Source: Gemmatimonas sp. (lineage in GTDB: Bacteria; Gemmatimonadota; Gemmatimonadetes; Longimicrobiales; Longimicrobiaceae). Taken from it: a DNA stretch of 64,000 nucleotides. The translations under genes and the position numbers were made by a program. The notes under the pieces were generated by a model. That model was not told where the DNA came from, ran no database searches, and worked only from the letters and a program-made list of their open reading frames with translations. The stretch is taken from assembly GCA_009380025.1 (NCBI GenBank), contig WHSP01000005.1:18279-82278 (forward strand). Reading direction: 5' to 3'. Positions 17,061 through 26,176 of the stretch are shown here, piece by piece; the first letter of the stretch is position 1, and the number at the start of each line of letters is the position of its first letter.

Positions 17061-17375
17061 TCAGTTTACGTCGACGAGGATGTCCTCGCCATCTACGCGA
17101 CAATCGTAGACCGGGATCGGGCGCGTGGCGGGAAGGGCGATCGCTTCCCCTGTTCGGATGTCGAACCGGGCACCGTGCCACTCGCAAGTAATCGAGCAGT
17201 CGTCCGGATCGACCTCCCCATCCGAGAGAGGGAACTCGCGGTGAGAGCAGTTGTTGGCGAAAGCATAGACTTCGTCCCCGACCCTTGCGAGGCAGACACG
17301 CTTGCCATCGGCCTGTACCGCCAGAACTTCCCCATCTCCGATTTCATCGAGCGCCGCAACCTTCACGAACGCCAT
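17061..17375 (-). CDS. Rieske-type ferredoxin in the suf operon
   Basis: 104 residues. A one-domain Rieske [2Fe-2S] protein: cluster ligands are in CSHREF and CEWHGARFD, with the usual spacing of about 17 residues between them. No membrane helix, so it is a soluble NirD/BphA3-like electron carrier. Start ATG 17375 has AGGAGG at 6 bases; it follows sufD by 52 bases. Rieske ferredoxins are found in some SUF operons and may supply electrons or act as a first client; the role here is inferred from position. Confidence 0.9.
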   Translation of the reverse strand: MAFVKVAALDEIGDGEVLAVQADGKRVCLARVGDEVYAFANNCSHREFPLSDGEVDPDDCSITCEWHGARFDIRTGEAIALPATRPIPVYDCRVDGEDILVDVN

Positions 17376-17427
17376 CTCCGGCCTCCTGCGATGCCTCGGC
17401 CGGACCGGAACGAGTTCCCGCCAGCCC

Positions 17428-18783
17428 TCATCGCTCCTGCCGTGTCGCGTAGAGCTTTGCTTCGATTGCGCGAATGAGCTCCTGTCGCACCCCGTCGAGC
17501 TCGAGCTGTTCGAGCACTTCGCCAAAAAAGCCAGAGATCACGAGTCGCATTGCCTCGATGTACCGAATTCCCCGACTCTGGAGATAGAAGAGCTCTTCCT
17601 CGTCGAGCTGGCCCGCGGTGGCAGCATGCGAACAACGGACATCGTCTGCAGCGATCTCCAGGTTCGGCAGCGAATCCGCGCGTGCGCCTGGGGAGAGGAT
17701 CAGGTTCCGATTGGTCTGATAGGCATTCGTCCGCTGCGCCTTCGGATGCACCCGGATCAGGCCACGGAAGACCGACCGACCCTTGTCCATCAACGCCCCT
17801 TTGAACAACAGATTGCTCGACGCGTGCGGAGCGATGTGGTCCTGGAGCGTCTCGTGATCGAGATGCTGGGTACCTTCGGCAATGTAGAGGCCCAGCATAT
17901 CGGCATGGGCGCCGGGTGCCTGCAGGCTGCACTGGATGTCGGCGCGGGTGACGTCCGAGCCGAGCGCGACGTAGACCGTGGTGATCTGCGCATCACGACC
18001 CGGCACCAGTCGATCGGTCGTGAGATGCCGGACGCCGCGACCAAAGCGCTGTAGCGCTACGTACGTGACCTTGGCTCCCTCCCCCGCGACGATCTCGGTG
18101 GCGCCGTTGGAGTAGGTTGGCGCGTGGAAGTCTCCCGATGCCAGCTCATCCACCAGGGCGACTTCCGCAAACTCCTCCGCGACGACGAGCGTGCGGCCGA
18201 ACAGCGAGCTCGAGACTTCGTCGATCCATCGGAAGGACCGGATCGGAAGGGCGACTCGCACGTGGGCCGGAACGTACAGGAAGGTGCCACCGGTCCAGAA
18301 GGCTGTGTTCTGCGCTGCGAACTTGCCTTCTCCAGGCCCGGCTGCGGTGGCGAGATGCCGCTGGACGAGCTCTGGATGCTCCCGAACCGCCTGCTCGAGA
18401 CTGGTGAAGATCACACCCTGGCTCGTCGGCTCCTCGGACAGCTCCCGCTGAACGACGGACGCCCCCACCTGAACGATCTGCCCCGCGCTTTCGCCGCCGG
18501 CTCCGATGAGCCTGGAGAGCTCCGCTGGAAGCTGGTCCGCATCCGTGATCGCCGGTCGTTCTCCGCTCAGGCGGAGACTTCCGAGGTCGAGCAGTTCACG
18601 GATCGGGGTATACCGCCACTCCTCGGGGCGGGTATCAGGCATCGGGGTCTCGGCGAAGACCCGGTACCCCTCCTTTCGCTGCGTTCGAAGCCACTCCGGC
18701 TCAACGCGCTGCGTGGACAGGATCTCCACCTGATCGGCGGTGAAGGCCCCGACGTCCTCTAAAACATCTGCACTATCCGTCAC
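17428..18783 (-). CDS. sufD: Fe-S cluster assembly protein SufD
   Basis: 451 residues, typical SufD length. SufD is the paralogue of SufB in the SufBC2D scaffold. Right-handed beta-helix core with the segments FLYVPAHVRVALPIR, ATEIVAGEGAKVTYV and SSNLLFKGALMDKGRSVFRG. The conserved C-terminal C..HAATAGQLDEEELFYLQSRGI carries the His used at the SufB-SufD interface. Start is GTG 18783 after AGGAGGAACG; the longer frame upstream is out of context. Lies between sufB (104-base gap) and the Rieske gene. Confidence 0.96.
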   Translation of the reverse strand: MTDSADVLEDVGAFTADQVEILSTQRVEPEWLRTQRKEGYRVFAETPMPDTRPEEWRYTPIRELLDLGSLRLSGERPAITDADQLPAELSRLIGAGGESAGQIVQVGASVVQRELSEEPTSQGVIFTSLEQAVREHPELVQRHLATAAGPGEGKFAAQNTAFWTGGTFLYVPAHVRVALPIRSFRWIDEVSSSLFGRTLVVAEEFAEVALVDELASGDFHAPTYSNGATEIVAGEGAKVTYVALQRFGRGVRHLTTDRLVPGRDAQITTVYVALGSDVTRADIQCSLQAPGAHADMLGLYIAEGTQHLDHETLQDHIAPHASSNLLFKGALMDKGRSVFRGLIRVHPKAQRTNAYQTNRNLILSPGARADSLPNLEIAADDVRCSHAATAGQLDEEELFYLQSRGIRYIEAMRLVISGFFGEVLEQLELDGVRQELIRAIEAKLYATRQER

Positions 18784-18887
18784 CGTTCCTCCTGAACGAA
18801 AATCAGGTCCCTCCCCGAACCCTGCGTGGCCCGAAGGTTCTCGGCGAAGTTGGTCGAATCCCGCGCACCGGTGATATGGCCCAACGA

Positions 18888-20297
18888 TCAGCCGACGCTG
18901 CCCTCCATCTCCAACTCGATGAGGCGGTTCAGCTCCACTGCGTACTCGAGCGGAAGCTCCTTGGCGATCGGCTCGATGAAGCCACGAACCACCATCGTCG
19001 CAGCCTCGTCTTCCGACAACCCACGACTCATCAGGTAGAAGAGCTGCTCGTCGCCGATCTTCGAAACCGTGGCCTCGTGGCCGATGGAGGCGTCGGCTTC
19101 CTCGACCTCGATATAGGGATACGTGTCCGTCCTCGCTTCTTCGTCGAGAAGCAGGGCATCGCACTCGACATTACTACGCGCGTGCTTCGCACCCGGGTCG
19201 ACGCGGAGCAGACCGCGGTACGAGCTGCGTCCCGATCCCCTCGAGATCGACTTCGAGACGATCCGGCTCGACGTGTGCGGCGCCATGTGGATCGCCTTTC
19301 CACCCGCGTCCTGGTGCTGACCATTGCCGGCGTAGGCGATGCTCAGAATCTCGCCCCTGGCTCCCTCGCCCATCAGGTAGACCGACGGGTACTTCATCGT
19401 CAGCTTCGACCCGAGGTTACCATCGATCCATTCGTGCGACGCATCGCGGGCCACCGTCGCCCGCTGCGTGACCAGGTTGTAGACGTTGTGCGACCAGTTC
19501 TGGATCGTCGTATACCGGGATCGGGCGCCTTCCTTCACGATGATCTCGATTACGCCGGAGTGGAACGACTCCCGTGCGTACGATGGCGCCGTGCACCCTT
19601 CGATGTACTGCACCTCCGCGCCTTCCTCGACGATGATCAGCGTTCGCTCGAACTGCCCCATCGATTCGGCGTTGATCCGGAAGTATGCCTGAAGTGGCAT
19701 GTCGAGCTTCACGCCTGCCGGCACGTACACGAACGAGCCCCCCGACCAGACAGCCGTGTTGACCGCCGCGAAAAGATTGTCGCGGTACGGGACCACCGTG
19801 CCGAAGTACTCCCGGACGATGTCCTCGTGGTCACGCAGACCGTCGTCCATCCCCTTGAAGATCACCCCCTGCTTCTCCCACTCCTCCTTCAGGGAGTGGT
19901 ACACCACTTCCGACTCGTACTGGGCTCCGACGCCCGCGAGAATCCTCCGCTCCTGATCGGGGATTCCGAGCCTCTCGAACGTGTTCTTGATCGTTTCAGG
20001 GACTTCGTCCCAGGTGCGGCCGACCCCGTCCGACGGACGGATGTAGAAGTAGATGTCGTCGAAGTTGAGCCCCGACAAATCACCTCCCCACTTCGGCCAC
20101 GGGCGAGCCAGCGCATGCTTCAGCGCCTTGAGCCGTGTCTTCAACATCCATTCGGGCTCGCCCTTCTGCTCGGACACCTGGCGGACGATCTCCTCGTCCA
20201 GCCCCTTCCGGGACTTGAACTTGTACTCGACCTCGTCACGAAAGCCGTACTTGTATTCGTCGAGCCCCAGCTGGGCGACAACGTCGTTCTGTGGCAT
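18888..20297 (-). CDS. sufB: Fe-S cluster assembly protein SufB
   Basis: 469 residues. Core subunit of the SufBC2D complex on which new Fe-S clusters are built. N-terminal [25 protein letters not shown] and the beta-helix region with [20 protein letters not shown] are standard. The C-terminal [20 protein letters not shown] carries the conserved sulfur-accepting Cys, and [19 protein letters not shown] follows. Start ATG 20297 with AAGGAG at 5 bases. Second gene of the operon after sufC. Confidence 0.98.
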   Translation of the reverse strand: MPQNDVVAQLGLDEYKYGFRDEVEYKFKSRKGLDEEIVRQVSEQKGEPEWMLKTRLKALKHALARPWPKWGGDLSGLNFDDIYFYIRPSDGVGRTWDEVPETIKNTFERLGIPDQERRILAGVGAQYESEVVYHSLKEEWEKQGVIFKGMDDGLRDHEDIVREYFGTVVPYRDNLFAAVNTAVWSGGSFVYVPAGVKLDMPLQAYFRINAESMGQFERTLIIVEEGAEVQYIEGCTAPSYARESFHSGVIEIIVKEGARSRYTTIQNWSHNVYNLVTQRATVARDASHEWIDGNLGSKLTMKYPSVYLMGEGARGEILSIAYAGNGQHQDAGGKAIHMAPHTSSRIVSKSISRGSGRSSYRGLLRVDPGAKHARSNVECDALLLDEEARTDTYPYIEVEEADASIGHEATVSKIGDEQLFYLMSRGLSEDEAATMVVRGFIEPIAKELPLEYAVELNRLIELEMEGSVG

Positions 20298-20362
20298 GTG
20301 GACTCCTTGATGAGGGGCTATCAGCTACGGCGTTCAGTACCGAAATAGGCAAATCAGCCCAA

Positions 20363-21130
20363 TCAGGCGAGGCTCAATTCCTTCGCCCACTCGTATCCCT
20401 TCTCTTCGAGCGCCAGAGCGAGTTCCGGCCCGCCCGAGCGCACTACCCGGCCGGCGAGCATCACATGCACGAAATCGGGCGTGATGTAGTTCAGCATCCG
20501 CTGATAGTGCGTGATCAGCAGCACGCTCATATCGTTCTGGTGCTCCTGCTTCACCTGGTTGATTCCCGCCGACACGATCTTCAGCGCATCGATGTCGAGA
20601 CCGGAATCGGTCTCGTCCATGACCGCGAGCGTCGGCTCGAGCATCGCCAGCTGAAGAATCTCGTTGCGCTTCTTCTCACCCCCAGAGAAGCCGTCGTTCA
20701 CGGAGCGCTCCGCAAACGCCGGATCCATCCCCAGCATTTCCATCTTCGAGATCAGCAGATCCTGAAAGTCGAAGATGTCGATATCCTCGTCCCGATGCGA
20801 GTTGAGGGAGGTCCTCAGGAAATTGGCGATTGACACGCCGGGGATCTCGACCGGATACTGAAACGCCAGAAAGATCCCCGCACGAGCCCGATCGTCCGGC
20901 TCCATGTCGAGAATGCTCTCCCCACGGAAGAGGACGTCTCCTTCGGTCACTTCGTAGGCGGGATGCCCCGAAATTACCTTCGCGAGGGTACTCTTACCAG
21001 ACCCATTTGGGCCCATGATGGCATGGATCTCCCCCTCCTTCACTTCCAGATTCACGCCCCGGAGGATCTCCGTCCCATCCTCCGCTACCTCGGCGTGCAA
21101 ATCGACGATCTTGACCAGCGGCTCGGCCAT
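20363..21130 (-). CDS. sufC: Fe-S assembly ATPase SufC
   Basis: 255 residues. ABC-type ATPase that drives conformational change of SufBC2D. Walker [10 protein letters not shown], signature FSGGEKKR, Walker [13 protein letters not shown] (the SufC-specific DETDSGLD) and H-loop LLITHYQRM are all present. First gene of the operon sufC-sufB-sufD-Rieske; start ATG 21130 has GGGAGGG upstream. Promoter and a Fur-box-like site lie 111-164 bases upstream. No cysteine desulfurase gene (sufS) follows in this window. Confidence 0.98.
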   Translation of the reverse strand: MAEPLVKIVDLHAEVAEDGTEILRGVNLEVKEGEIHAIMGPNGSGKSTLAKVISGHPAYEVTEGDVLFRGESILDMEPDDRARAGIFLAFQYPVEIPGVSIANFLRTSLNSHRDEDIDIFDFQDLLISKMEMLGMDPAFAERSVNDGFSGGEKKRNEILQLAMLEPTLAVMDETDSGLDIDALKIVSAGINQVKQEHQNDMSVLLITHYQRMLNYITPDFVHVMLAGRVVRSGGPELALALEEKGYEWAKELSLA

Positions 21131-21240
21131 TCAGTCCCTCCCGGGCGCCTCGCGACGCGGATAGTCCGGTGTCATCAACTTCCCGAGCCCGATTTCCGCG
21201 GCGAGAATTCACCTTGGAGAAACGGGCTCGGCGCGTTGCC

Positions 21241-21259
21241 AAGAATGATTCTCCTTATC
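21241..21259 (-). promoter_or_regulatory. Fur-box-like operator upstream of sufC
   Basis: GATAAGGAGAATCATTCTT on the minus strand matches the classical 19-base Fur box GATAATGATAATCATTATC at 15 of 19 positions. It sits directly downstream of the -10 of the suf promoter, where a repressor would block initiation. A site for another regulator of the Fur family is possible. Confidence 0.6.
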
Positions 21260-21265
21260 AATCGA

Positions 21266-21294
21266 AAGGTAGGCTTCACGCTGAGGCATGTCAA
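21266..21294 (-). promoter_or_regulatory. suf operon promoter
   Basis: Minus strand: perfect TTGACA (21294-21289), 17-base spacer, TACCTT (21271-21266). Transcription would start near 21259, inside the Fur-box-like site. Confidence 0.7.
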
Positions 21295-21427
21295 GCCGAA
21301 GGTTGGCTGGGCAGAAGCATATGCCGAACCCCTTTACGAGCGGGCGCGATGTCCGGATCTTGCGTCGACGAACGAGGGTAGATTCGGCTGCGAGGATCGT
21401 GCTCGCCGCCGTTCACAGGGAGGCACA

Positions 21428-22318
21428 ATGACGTACCCAGGTGAAGAAGTGGAGGAGGGTGAGGGGGGACCAGGCGGGTTCGCTCGGGATCCGCAGGCCG
21501 AGCCGCGCACGATCTTGGTGTTGGGTGGCGGGGGGATGAAAGGGATCGCCCATGTCGGGGTGATCAAGGCGTTGGAGGAATCGGGGATCCGGCCCGACGG
21601 GATCGTTGGGACGAGCATCGGGGCGCTGACCGGTGCATTGCTGGCGGGTGGGCTGGGATGGCGGGAGTTGGCGGAGGTAGTGCGACGGTTGAAGCGGGAG
21701 GACATCATTGCGTTCAACCGGCGAGCGTTGTGGTTCGGGGGAGTCAGGGCATCCTCCGTTTTCGAGGATAGGCCATTTCGCGAGTGGCTCGACCGCATCC
21801 TGCCGGCGGCGTATTTTGCCGAGCTGATCACACCGCTGCGGATCAACGCCACATCGCTGGTGACCGGGCAGGAGGTGTGGTTCGGCGATGACCATCTGAA
21901 CGACGTGCCTCTGCTGGACGCGGTGTACGCGTCGTGCGCCCTGCCGATCTATTTTCCGCCCGCGAAGCTGGGCGGAGACGTGTTGGTGGACGGCGGAGTG
22001 GTGAATGCTCTTCCGCTATCGGAAGCGGCGGCGTGGGGAGGCGACCGAGTGATCGCGGTCGACGTGGGTTCCGACCTCGTCCCGCCGCAGGCCGGCTACT
22101 TCGACCAGGGTCTGATCGCGATCCACGACCGGGTGCTCAACCTGACACTCGTCCGTCACCGGGCCGATTGTCTGGAGCAGCATAGTCATCTGCCGCTGCT
22201 GTACATCCGACCGAAGATCGGACACCTGCCGACGTTCGACTTCGACCGCAATCAGTTCTTCATGGAGGAGGGGTACCGAGCCGCTCGCGAGGCACTGGCC
22301 GCAGCGGAAGCGGCATAG
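21428..22318 (+). CDS. patatin-like phospholipase family protein
   Basis: 296 residues, cytosolic single patatin domain (RssA/YlbK type). Oxyanion loop GGGGMKG, nucleophile elbow GTSIG and the catalytic Asp in VDGGVVNALPL make a complete Ser-Asp dyad. Start ATG 21428 has GGGAGG at 5 bases; the long frame upstream covers the suf promoter and is not coding. Substrate is unknown; relatives hydrolyse acyl esters of phospholipids. Divergent from the suf operon. Confidence 0.9.
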   Translation: MTYPGEEVEEGEGGPGGFARDPQAEPRTILVLGGGGMKGIAHVGVIKALEESGIRPDGIVGTSIGALTGALLAGGLGWRELAEVVRRLKREDIIAFNRRALWFGGVRASSVFEDRPFREWLDRILPAAYFAELITPLRINATSLVTGQEVWFGDDHLNDVPLLDAVYASCALPIYFPPAKLGGDVLVDGGVVNALPLSEAAAWGGDRVIAVDVGSDLVPPQAGYFDQGLIAIHDRVLNLTLVRHRADCLEQHSHLPLLYIRPKIGHLPTFDFDRNQFFMEEGYRAAREALAAAEAA

Positions 22319-22329
22319 GCCCGGGAGGA

Positions 22330-22800
22330 TCAAGGTGGCGAGGAGGGAGTGGCGGCGGGTGGGGACGCTGCGCCCTCCGAATGGAAAGCGGCGAAGAAGG
22401 CGGTATACATCAGGTTCAACCGCGACACCGATTCAGGCGCCGCGCGCGACAGAAGCGTGATGATCTCGTCTCGCTGTCCGAGGAGGGCGTCGATCTCGGC
22501 TCGGCGTGCGGGATTCGCGACCTGCCCGCGACGGGACTGAAGCTCCGAGAAGACACCTACCATCAGCTGTCTCGCCCGTTCATAATTCGCGCGCTGCGAT
22601 TCGGCGAGCGCCGCGCCGAGGCGGGCTTCGACGTCGAGAATCGCGAGATCCGAGGCCATCTCCTCGATTCGGTCCTCCAGACTCTGAGCCCGCCTCCACT
22701 GGGGCACGAATCCGAGCAAGAAGCTGATCGTCAGGGCGGCGACCAACAGGCCGATTCGCGTTGCCCGCGAGCGGCTGAGCGACCGAGGCTTTCCGTTCAC
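22330..22800 (-). CDS. hypothetical membrane-anchored coiled-coil protein
   Basis: 156 residues, not recognised. GTG start with GAGGAGGGAT upstream. One N-terminal transmembrane helix (about 16-33) with a basic cytosolic start, then a long helical, Ala/Glu/Arg-rich segment (about 38-130) likely to form a coiled coil, and a short Pro/Ser tail. Convergent with patatin, 11 bases apart. Confidence 0.65.
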   Translation of the reverse strand: MNGKPRSLSRSRATRIGLLVAALTISFLLGFVPQWRRAQSLEDRIEEMASDLAILDVEARLGAALAESQRANYERARQLMVGVFSELQSRRGQVANPARRAEIDALLGQRDEIITLLSRAAPESVSRLNLMYTAFFAAFHSEGAASPPAATPSSPP

Positions 22801-22948
22801 ATCCCTCCTCGTCCGTGGGGCCGGGGTTCCGCTTCGTCTTGGTTCCCGGTCAAGCGATCGACGGTTCTTGTGTCTTTGGTCAAATCAAATGGCCGTGTCA
22901 AGGTATACCGGGCTGATCCTCGGCGACCTCTGCCCGAACCGTGCCGCG

Positions 22949-23659
22949 TTACGGCCACTCCCGTTGAGTGAGCAGGATCGCGCCCGCGGCGAGCAGGGCG
23001 GTTCCATAGAGCAATGCAAACGCTATCGCACCCCACTCGAGCGATCCGAAGAGCAGTCCGTCCCAGATCGCCTGGAAGGCACCGAGTGGGGGCAGGACCA
23101 GCAGAATCGTCTGACGGACTGTGGGCGCGGCCTGGCTGAGTGCGAGGTTCAGGAGCTGGGGGAAGAAGGTCGGGAGGAAGAAGAGGAAGGCGAGCCAGGT
23201 GTCGCCGCGCGGGAGAAAGACCGAGAAGAAGGCGATCAAGCCGCCGTACACGATGGCCGTGATGGCGGGCAGAATGAGGCCGGACCAGCCGCCGAGCACC
23301 GTGCCCCAGGCCACTAGCTGGCCAAGGACGAGAAAGAGGACCGCAGCGGCGAACGAAAGGAGGTAGGCGAGCATCCAGCGGGTGCCATAATACGCGAGGG
23401 GGGAAGTTGGATGAGCGAAGATGAGGCGGGAATAGCCGCGATCCCGGTCGGTCGAGACGAAGCCGCCGAGGAGAACGATCATCGAAAGCGCCGCGAGATG
23501 GGATACTGCGGCGGAGATTCCGAGCGGGCCGAGAGCCACGGCGCCGGGGTCGAAGCCCTCGTGCTGATGGAAGCCGGGTTCGAGGGCGAAGAGCAGGACG
23601 GCGATCGGCACCAGGCTGGCGAGTCGCCAGCGCACGTCACGAAGCATGATCGCGATCAT
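22949..23659 (-). CDS. ABC-2 type transporter permease
   Basis: 236 residues with about six transmembrane helices, the size of an ABC-2/NosY-like permease. The N-terminal cytosolic stretch MIAIMLRDVRWRLASL and the conserved FVSTDRDRGYSRLIFAHPTS loop fit this class. It overlaps the ATPase gene by ATGA, so the two form one exporter. Substrate unknown. Confidence 0.8.
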   Translation of the reverse strand: MIAIMLRDVRWRLASLVPIAVLLFALEPGFHQHEGFDPGAVALGPLGISAAVSHLAALSMIVLLGGFVSTDRDRGYSRLIFAHPTSPLAYYGTRWMLAYLLSFAAAVLFLVLGQLVAWGTVLGGWSGLILPAITAIVYGGLIAFFSVFLPRGDTWLAFLFFLPTFFPQLLNLALSQAAPTVRQTILLVLPPLGAFQAIWDGLLFGSLEWGAIAFALLYGTALLAAGAILLTQREWP

Positions 23660-24396
23660 GCTCGGGGCTCCTCGAGTTGAGCGACGCGTTCGAGGAAGAG
23701 CTCCTCGAGAGAGTTTCGACCCGATGGAGTCACCTCGCCAGCAAGCCTGCCGTTGTGGAGGAGAAGCACCCTGGTCGCGAGGCGTTCAACCTCCGAAAGG
23801 TTGTGCGAGGCCAGCACGAGGGTTCGGCCCGGATGTGCAGTGAGCCAATCCGCAATGATGGGTCGAAGCTCGGCGATCCATACGGGGTCGAGGCCATCGG
23901 TGGGTTCGTCGAGGACCATCAGCCGGCGATCACCGAGGAGGGCCTGGGCGATGGCGAGCCGCTGGAGGTTGCCCTTAGAAAGTGCGGCAACGCTGCGATC
24001 GGCAAGGGGCGTCAGCCCCAGTCGGTCGAGGCATGCATCCGCCTGTTCCCAGGTATCGTCGCCGATGTCACCGAGCATCGCGTACGCTCGCAACGCGCTG
24101 CGAACGGTCCACCGGCGAGGAATGGCCACGCGTTCAGGGACGTACGCCACGCCGTGCCGTTGCGCGTACGAACGTGGCGGCAACCCACCCACGAGGACGG
24201 TGCCAGACGATGGTCGGAGATATCCCAGAAGGATCCCCAGCAGCGTACTCTTGCCTGCACCGTTCAACCCGACGATTCCAACCGCCGCTCCGGTCTCGAT
24301 TTCGAGCGTCAGGCCGTCGAGTGCCCGCACCTGCTTCCCAGCCGGCAACAGTCCCTGACGACGATAGGATTTCGTCACTCCCCTGAGTTCGATCAT
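23656..24396 (-). CDS. ABC transporter ATP-binding protein
   Basis: 246 residues. Walker A GLNGAGKST, Q-loop region, signature LSKGNLQRL (a variant of LSGGQ) and Walker B LMVLDEPTDGLD, with switch His in LASHNLSEVE. The sequence belongs to the CcmA/NodI/NosF-type ATPases that work with ABC-2 permeases, consistent with the overlapping downstream gene. Confidence 0.92.
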   Translation of the reverse strand: MIELRGVTKSYRRQGLLPAGKQVRALDGLTLEIETGAAVGIVGLNGAGKSTLLGILLGYLRPSSGTVLVGGLPPRSYAQRHGVAYVPERVAIPRRWTVRSALRAYAMLGDIGDDTWEQADACLDRLGLTPLADRSVAALSKGNLQRLAIAQALLGDRRLMVLDEPTDGLDPVWIAELRPIIADWLTAHPGRTLVLASHNLSEVERLATRVLLLHNGRLAGEVTPSGRNSLEELFLERVAQLEEPRA

Positions 24397-24491
24397 TCGG
24401 GTAGTGTGGCGTGTCGGTGTGGCGAGATGCCAGCTTCGTTCGCCGCGCTCTGGGGCGGCAATCGGTATATTTTCTGCACCCCCGGGTGCCC

Positions 24492-25298
24492 ATGAGCTTG
24501 CCCGATCCTGGATCCGGGCCCGAATCCGATAAGGGTTCGCGGGTCGCCCCCGACGTTACGGGCCGCCGGCCGCTCCCCGAACTCCTCCGGTGGATCGGCG
24601 GCCACGTTCGCGGCTTTCATGCCGCTATCGGTGTCTTTCTCACGCTCGGACTCGTTCTCGCCGCCTCGGCGCTGATCCTGTTCGCGGTGACGGCGGCGCT
24701 GGTCATGGACGGTGCGACCCAGGCGCTGGATGAGGCAATCCTTCTCTGGTTCAACCGCTACGCCACACCGCGGCTGGACGGTGCCGCCGTCGAGCTCACG
24801 TCGCTCGGCTCCGCGTACGTTACCATTCTGGCGGTCATCGTCGCATCGGCCTTCTTCTGGGAGTCGCGGCATCGTTACTCCGCTGCGCTACTCTGGGTGG
24901 CGCTGGTCGGTGGATGGGTGTTGAGTCGGATGCTGAAGACGCTCTTCGATCGGCCCCGTCCGAATCTCTTCGAGTGGCGCGTTCCGTTCGCCGCCGAGTC
25001 GTCGTACCCATCGGGACACTCGATCTCCGCGATGGCGGTCTACGCCACGCTCGCCTACCTCGTCTTGCGCCAGGAGTCGTCCCCTGCGCTGAAACGTGTC
25101 ACAATTGCGGTCTTTGCGGCAATCATCTGCGTCGTCGGCCTAAGCCGAGTCTACCTGGGTGTGCATTACCCCGCCGACGTCGTGGGAGGGTACCTCATCG
25201 GGTTCGCATGGGCTACCACTTGCGCGCTTGGATTCGAAGGGATCTCGTATTTCCGCGGACGGCGCCCGGAAGTCATTGGCTATCGCGAGAAAGCGTAG
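24492..25298 (+). CDS. PAP2-family phosphatase (undecaprenyl-PP or lipid phosphatase type)
   Basis: 268 residues with about six transmembrane helices. The tripartite PAP2 motif is complete: KTLFDRPRP, PSGHS and SRVYLGVHYPADV, the last with the catalytic His and Asp. Such enzymes dephosphorylate undecaprenyl pyrophosphate or phosphatidic acid/PGP. Start could be ATG 24492 or the upstream ATG at 24411; the first was preferred because the extra residues look non-coding. Six bases separate it from the hydrolase gene. Confidence 0.88.
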   Translation: MSLPDPGSGPESDKGSRVAPDVTGRRPLPELLRWIGGHVRGFHAAIGVFLTLGLVLAASALILFAVTAALVMDGATQALDEAILLWFNRYATPRLDGAAVELTSLGSAYVTILAVIVASAFFWESRHRYSAALLWVALVGGWVLSRMLKTLFDRPRPNLFEWRVPFAAESSYPSGHSISAMAVYATLAYLVLRQESSPALKRVTIAVFAAIICVVGLSRVYLGVHYPADVVGGYLIGFAWATTCALGFEGISYFRGRRPEVIGYREKA

Positions 25299-25303
25299 GA
25301 TCT

Positions 25304-26110
25304 ATGGCTCGAACTCTTCATCACTCGATGGTCGCTGCCGAGGGAGGAGAGCCTCTGCATTGGCTCTACCTGTTGCACGGTATATATGGCAGCGGTCGCA
25401 ACTGGGCGAGCATCGCCCGGCGCCTGGTAGAGGGGCGTCCGGAATGGCAGGTCGTCCTGGTGGATCTGCGGCTTCACGGCCGTTCGACCGGCTTCGAGCC
25501 ACCGCACACCGTCGAACGATCGGCGGAGGATCTCACGAATCTCGAACGGTCGCTCGATCACCCGGCGGACGCAGTGCTGGGCCATTCGTTCGGGGGCAAG
25601 GTGGCGCTTCTCAGAGCGGGGTCTGGTCCTCCTCTCGGCCAGGTCTGGGTCGCCGATTCCACCCTGCGGACAGGTGAACCCGAAGGCAGCGCGTGGGAGC
25701 TCATCGACATCGTCCGTGGACTACCCGATCGATTCCTGTCGAGGGACGAAATCGCCGACGCTCTGCTCGAGCACGGCTACCCGCGAGGCGTCGGTCAGTG
25801 GCTCGCGATGAACCTCGAGCGCGAAGGTGACGCGTTTCGTTGGAAACTAGACTGGGAGGGTGTCGAGGAGCTGCTAATAGACTACTTCCAGACCGAAATC
25901 TGGGGCATCGTGGAGCAGCCACCCGCAGAGACTAGCATCCACATCATCAAGGCTCGCGCCTCCAATGCGATCGATCCAGCCACGGTCGAGCGGATCGAGC
26001 GGGCGGGTGAGCAAAGCCATCGGGTGTTCCTTCACACGATCGATGGGGGGCACTGGATGAACATCGACAATCCGGATGCAGTCGTGGAACTACTCGTCGA
26101 GCACCTCTAG
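25304..26110 (+). CDS. alpha/beta hydrolase
   Basis: 268 residues. Oxyanion-site LLHGIYGSG, nucleophile Ser95 in GHSFGGK, and a C-terminal His in DGGHWMN fit the alpha/beta hydrolase triad, with Asp probably around 215-220. Resembles YbfF/ABHD11-like esterases. Substrate unknown. Follows the PAP2 gene by 5 bases. Confidence 0.85.
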   Translation: MARTLHHSMVAAEGGEPLHWLYLLHGIYGSGRNWASIARRLVEGRPEWQVVLVDLRLHGRSTGFEPPHTVERSAEDLTNLERSLDHPADAVLGHSFGGKVALLRAGSGPPLGQVWVADSTLRTGEPEGSAWELIDIVRGLPDRFLSRDEIADALLEHGYPRGVGQWLAMNLEREGDAFRWKLDWEGVEELLIDYFQTEIWGIVEQPPAETSIHIIKARASNAIDPATVERIERAGEQSHRVFLHTIDGGHWMNIDNPDAVVELLVEHL

Positions 26111-26113
26111 AGC

Positions 26114-26154
26114 GCAGCCTGCTTTCAACAGCCTTCCAGAAGGCCGTAGGCTGC
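26114..26154. terminator. hairpin between the hydrolase and argH genes
   Basis: GCAGCCT/AGGCTGC (7 bp) encloses GCCTT/AAGGC (5 bp). It contains TTTCAACAGCCTT, the hallmark end of the 3'-end repeat family, so it may be a remnant of that repeat working as a terminator. Confidence 0.5.
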
Positions 26155-26176
26155 AGCTTCGCAACGCTTTTGTGAA

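Noticed and set aside
18876..20348. 490-codon plus-strand frame opposite sufB
   Set aside because: Exact antisense shadow of sufB, with an Arg/Asp/His-rich translation and no ribosome site.
21428..22318. Patatin start at 20963
   Set aside because: The extension covers the suf promoter and sufC antisense; ATG 21428 has a strong ribosome site and gives the normal length.
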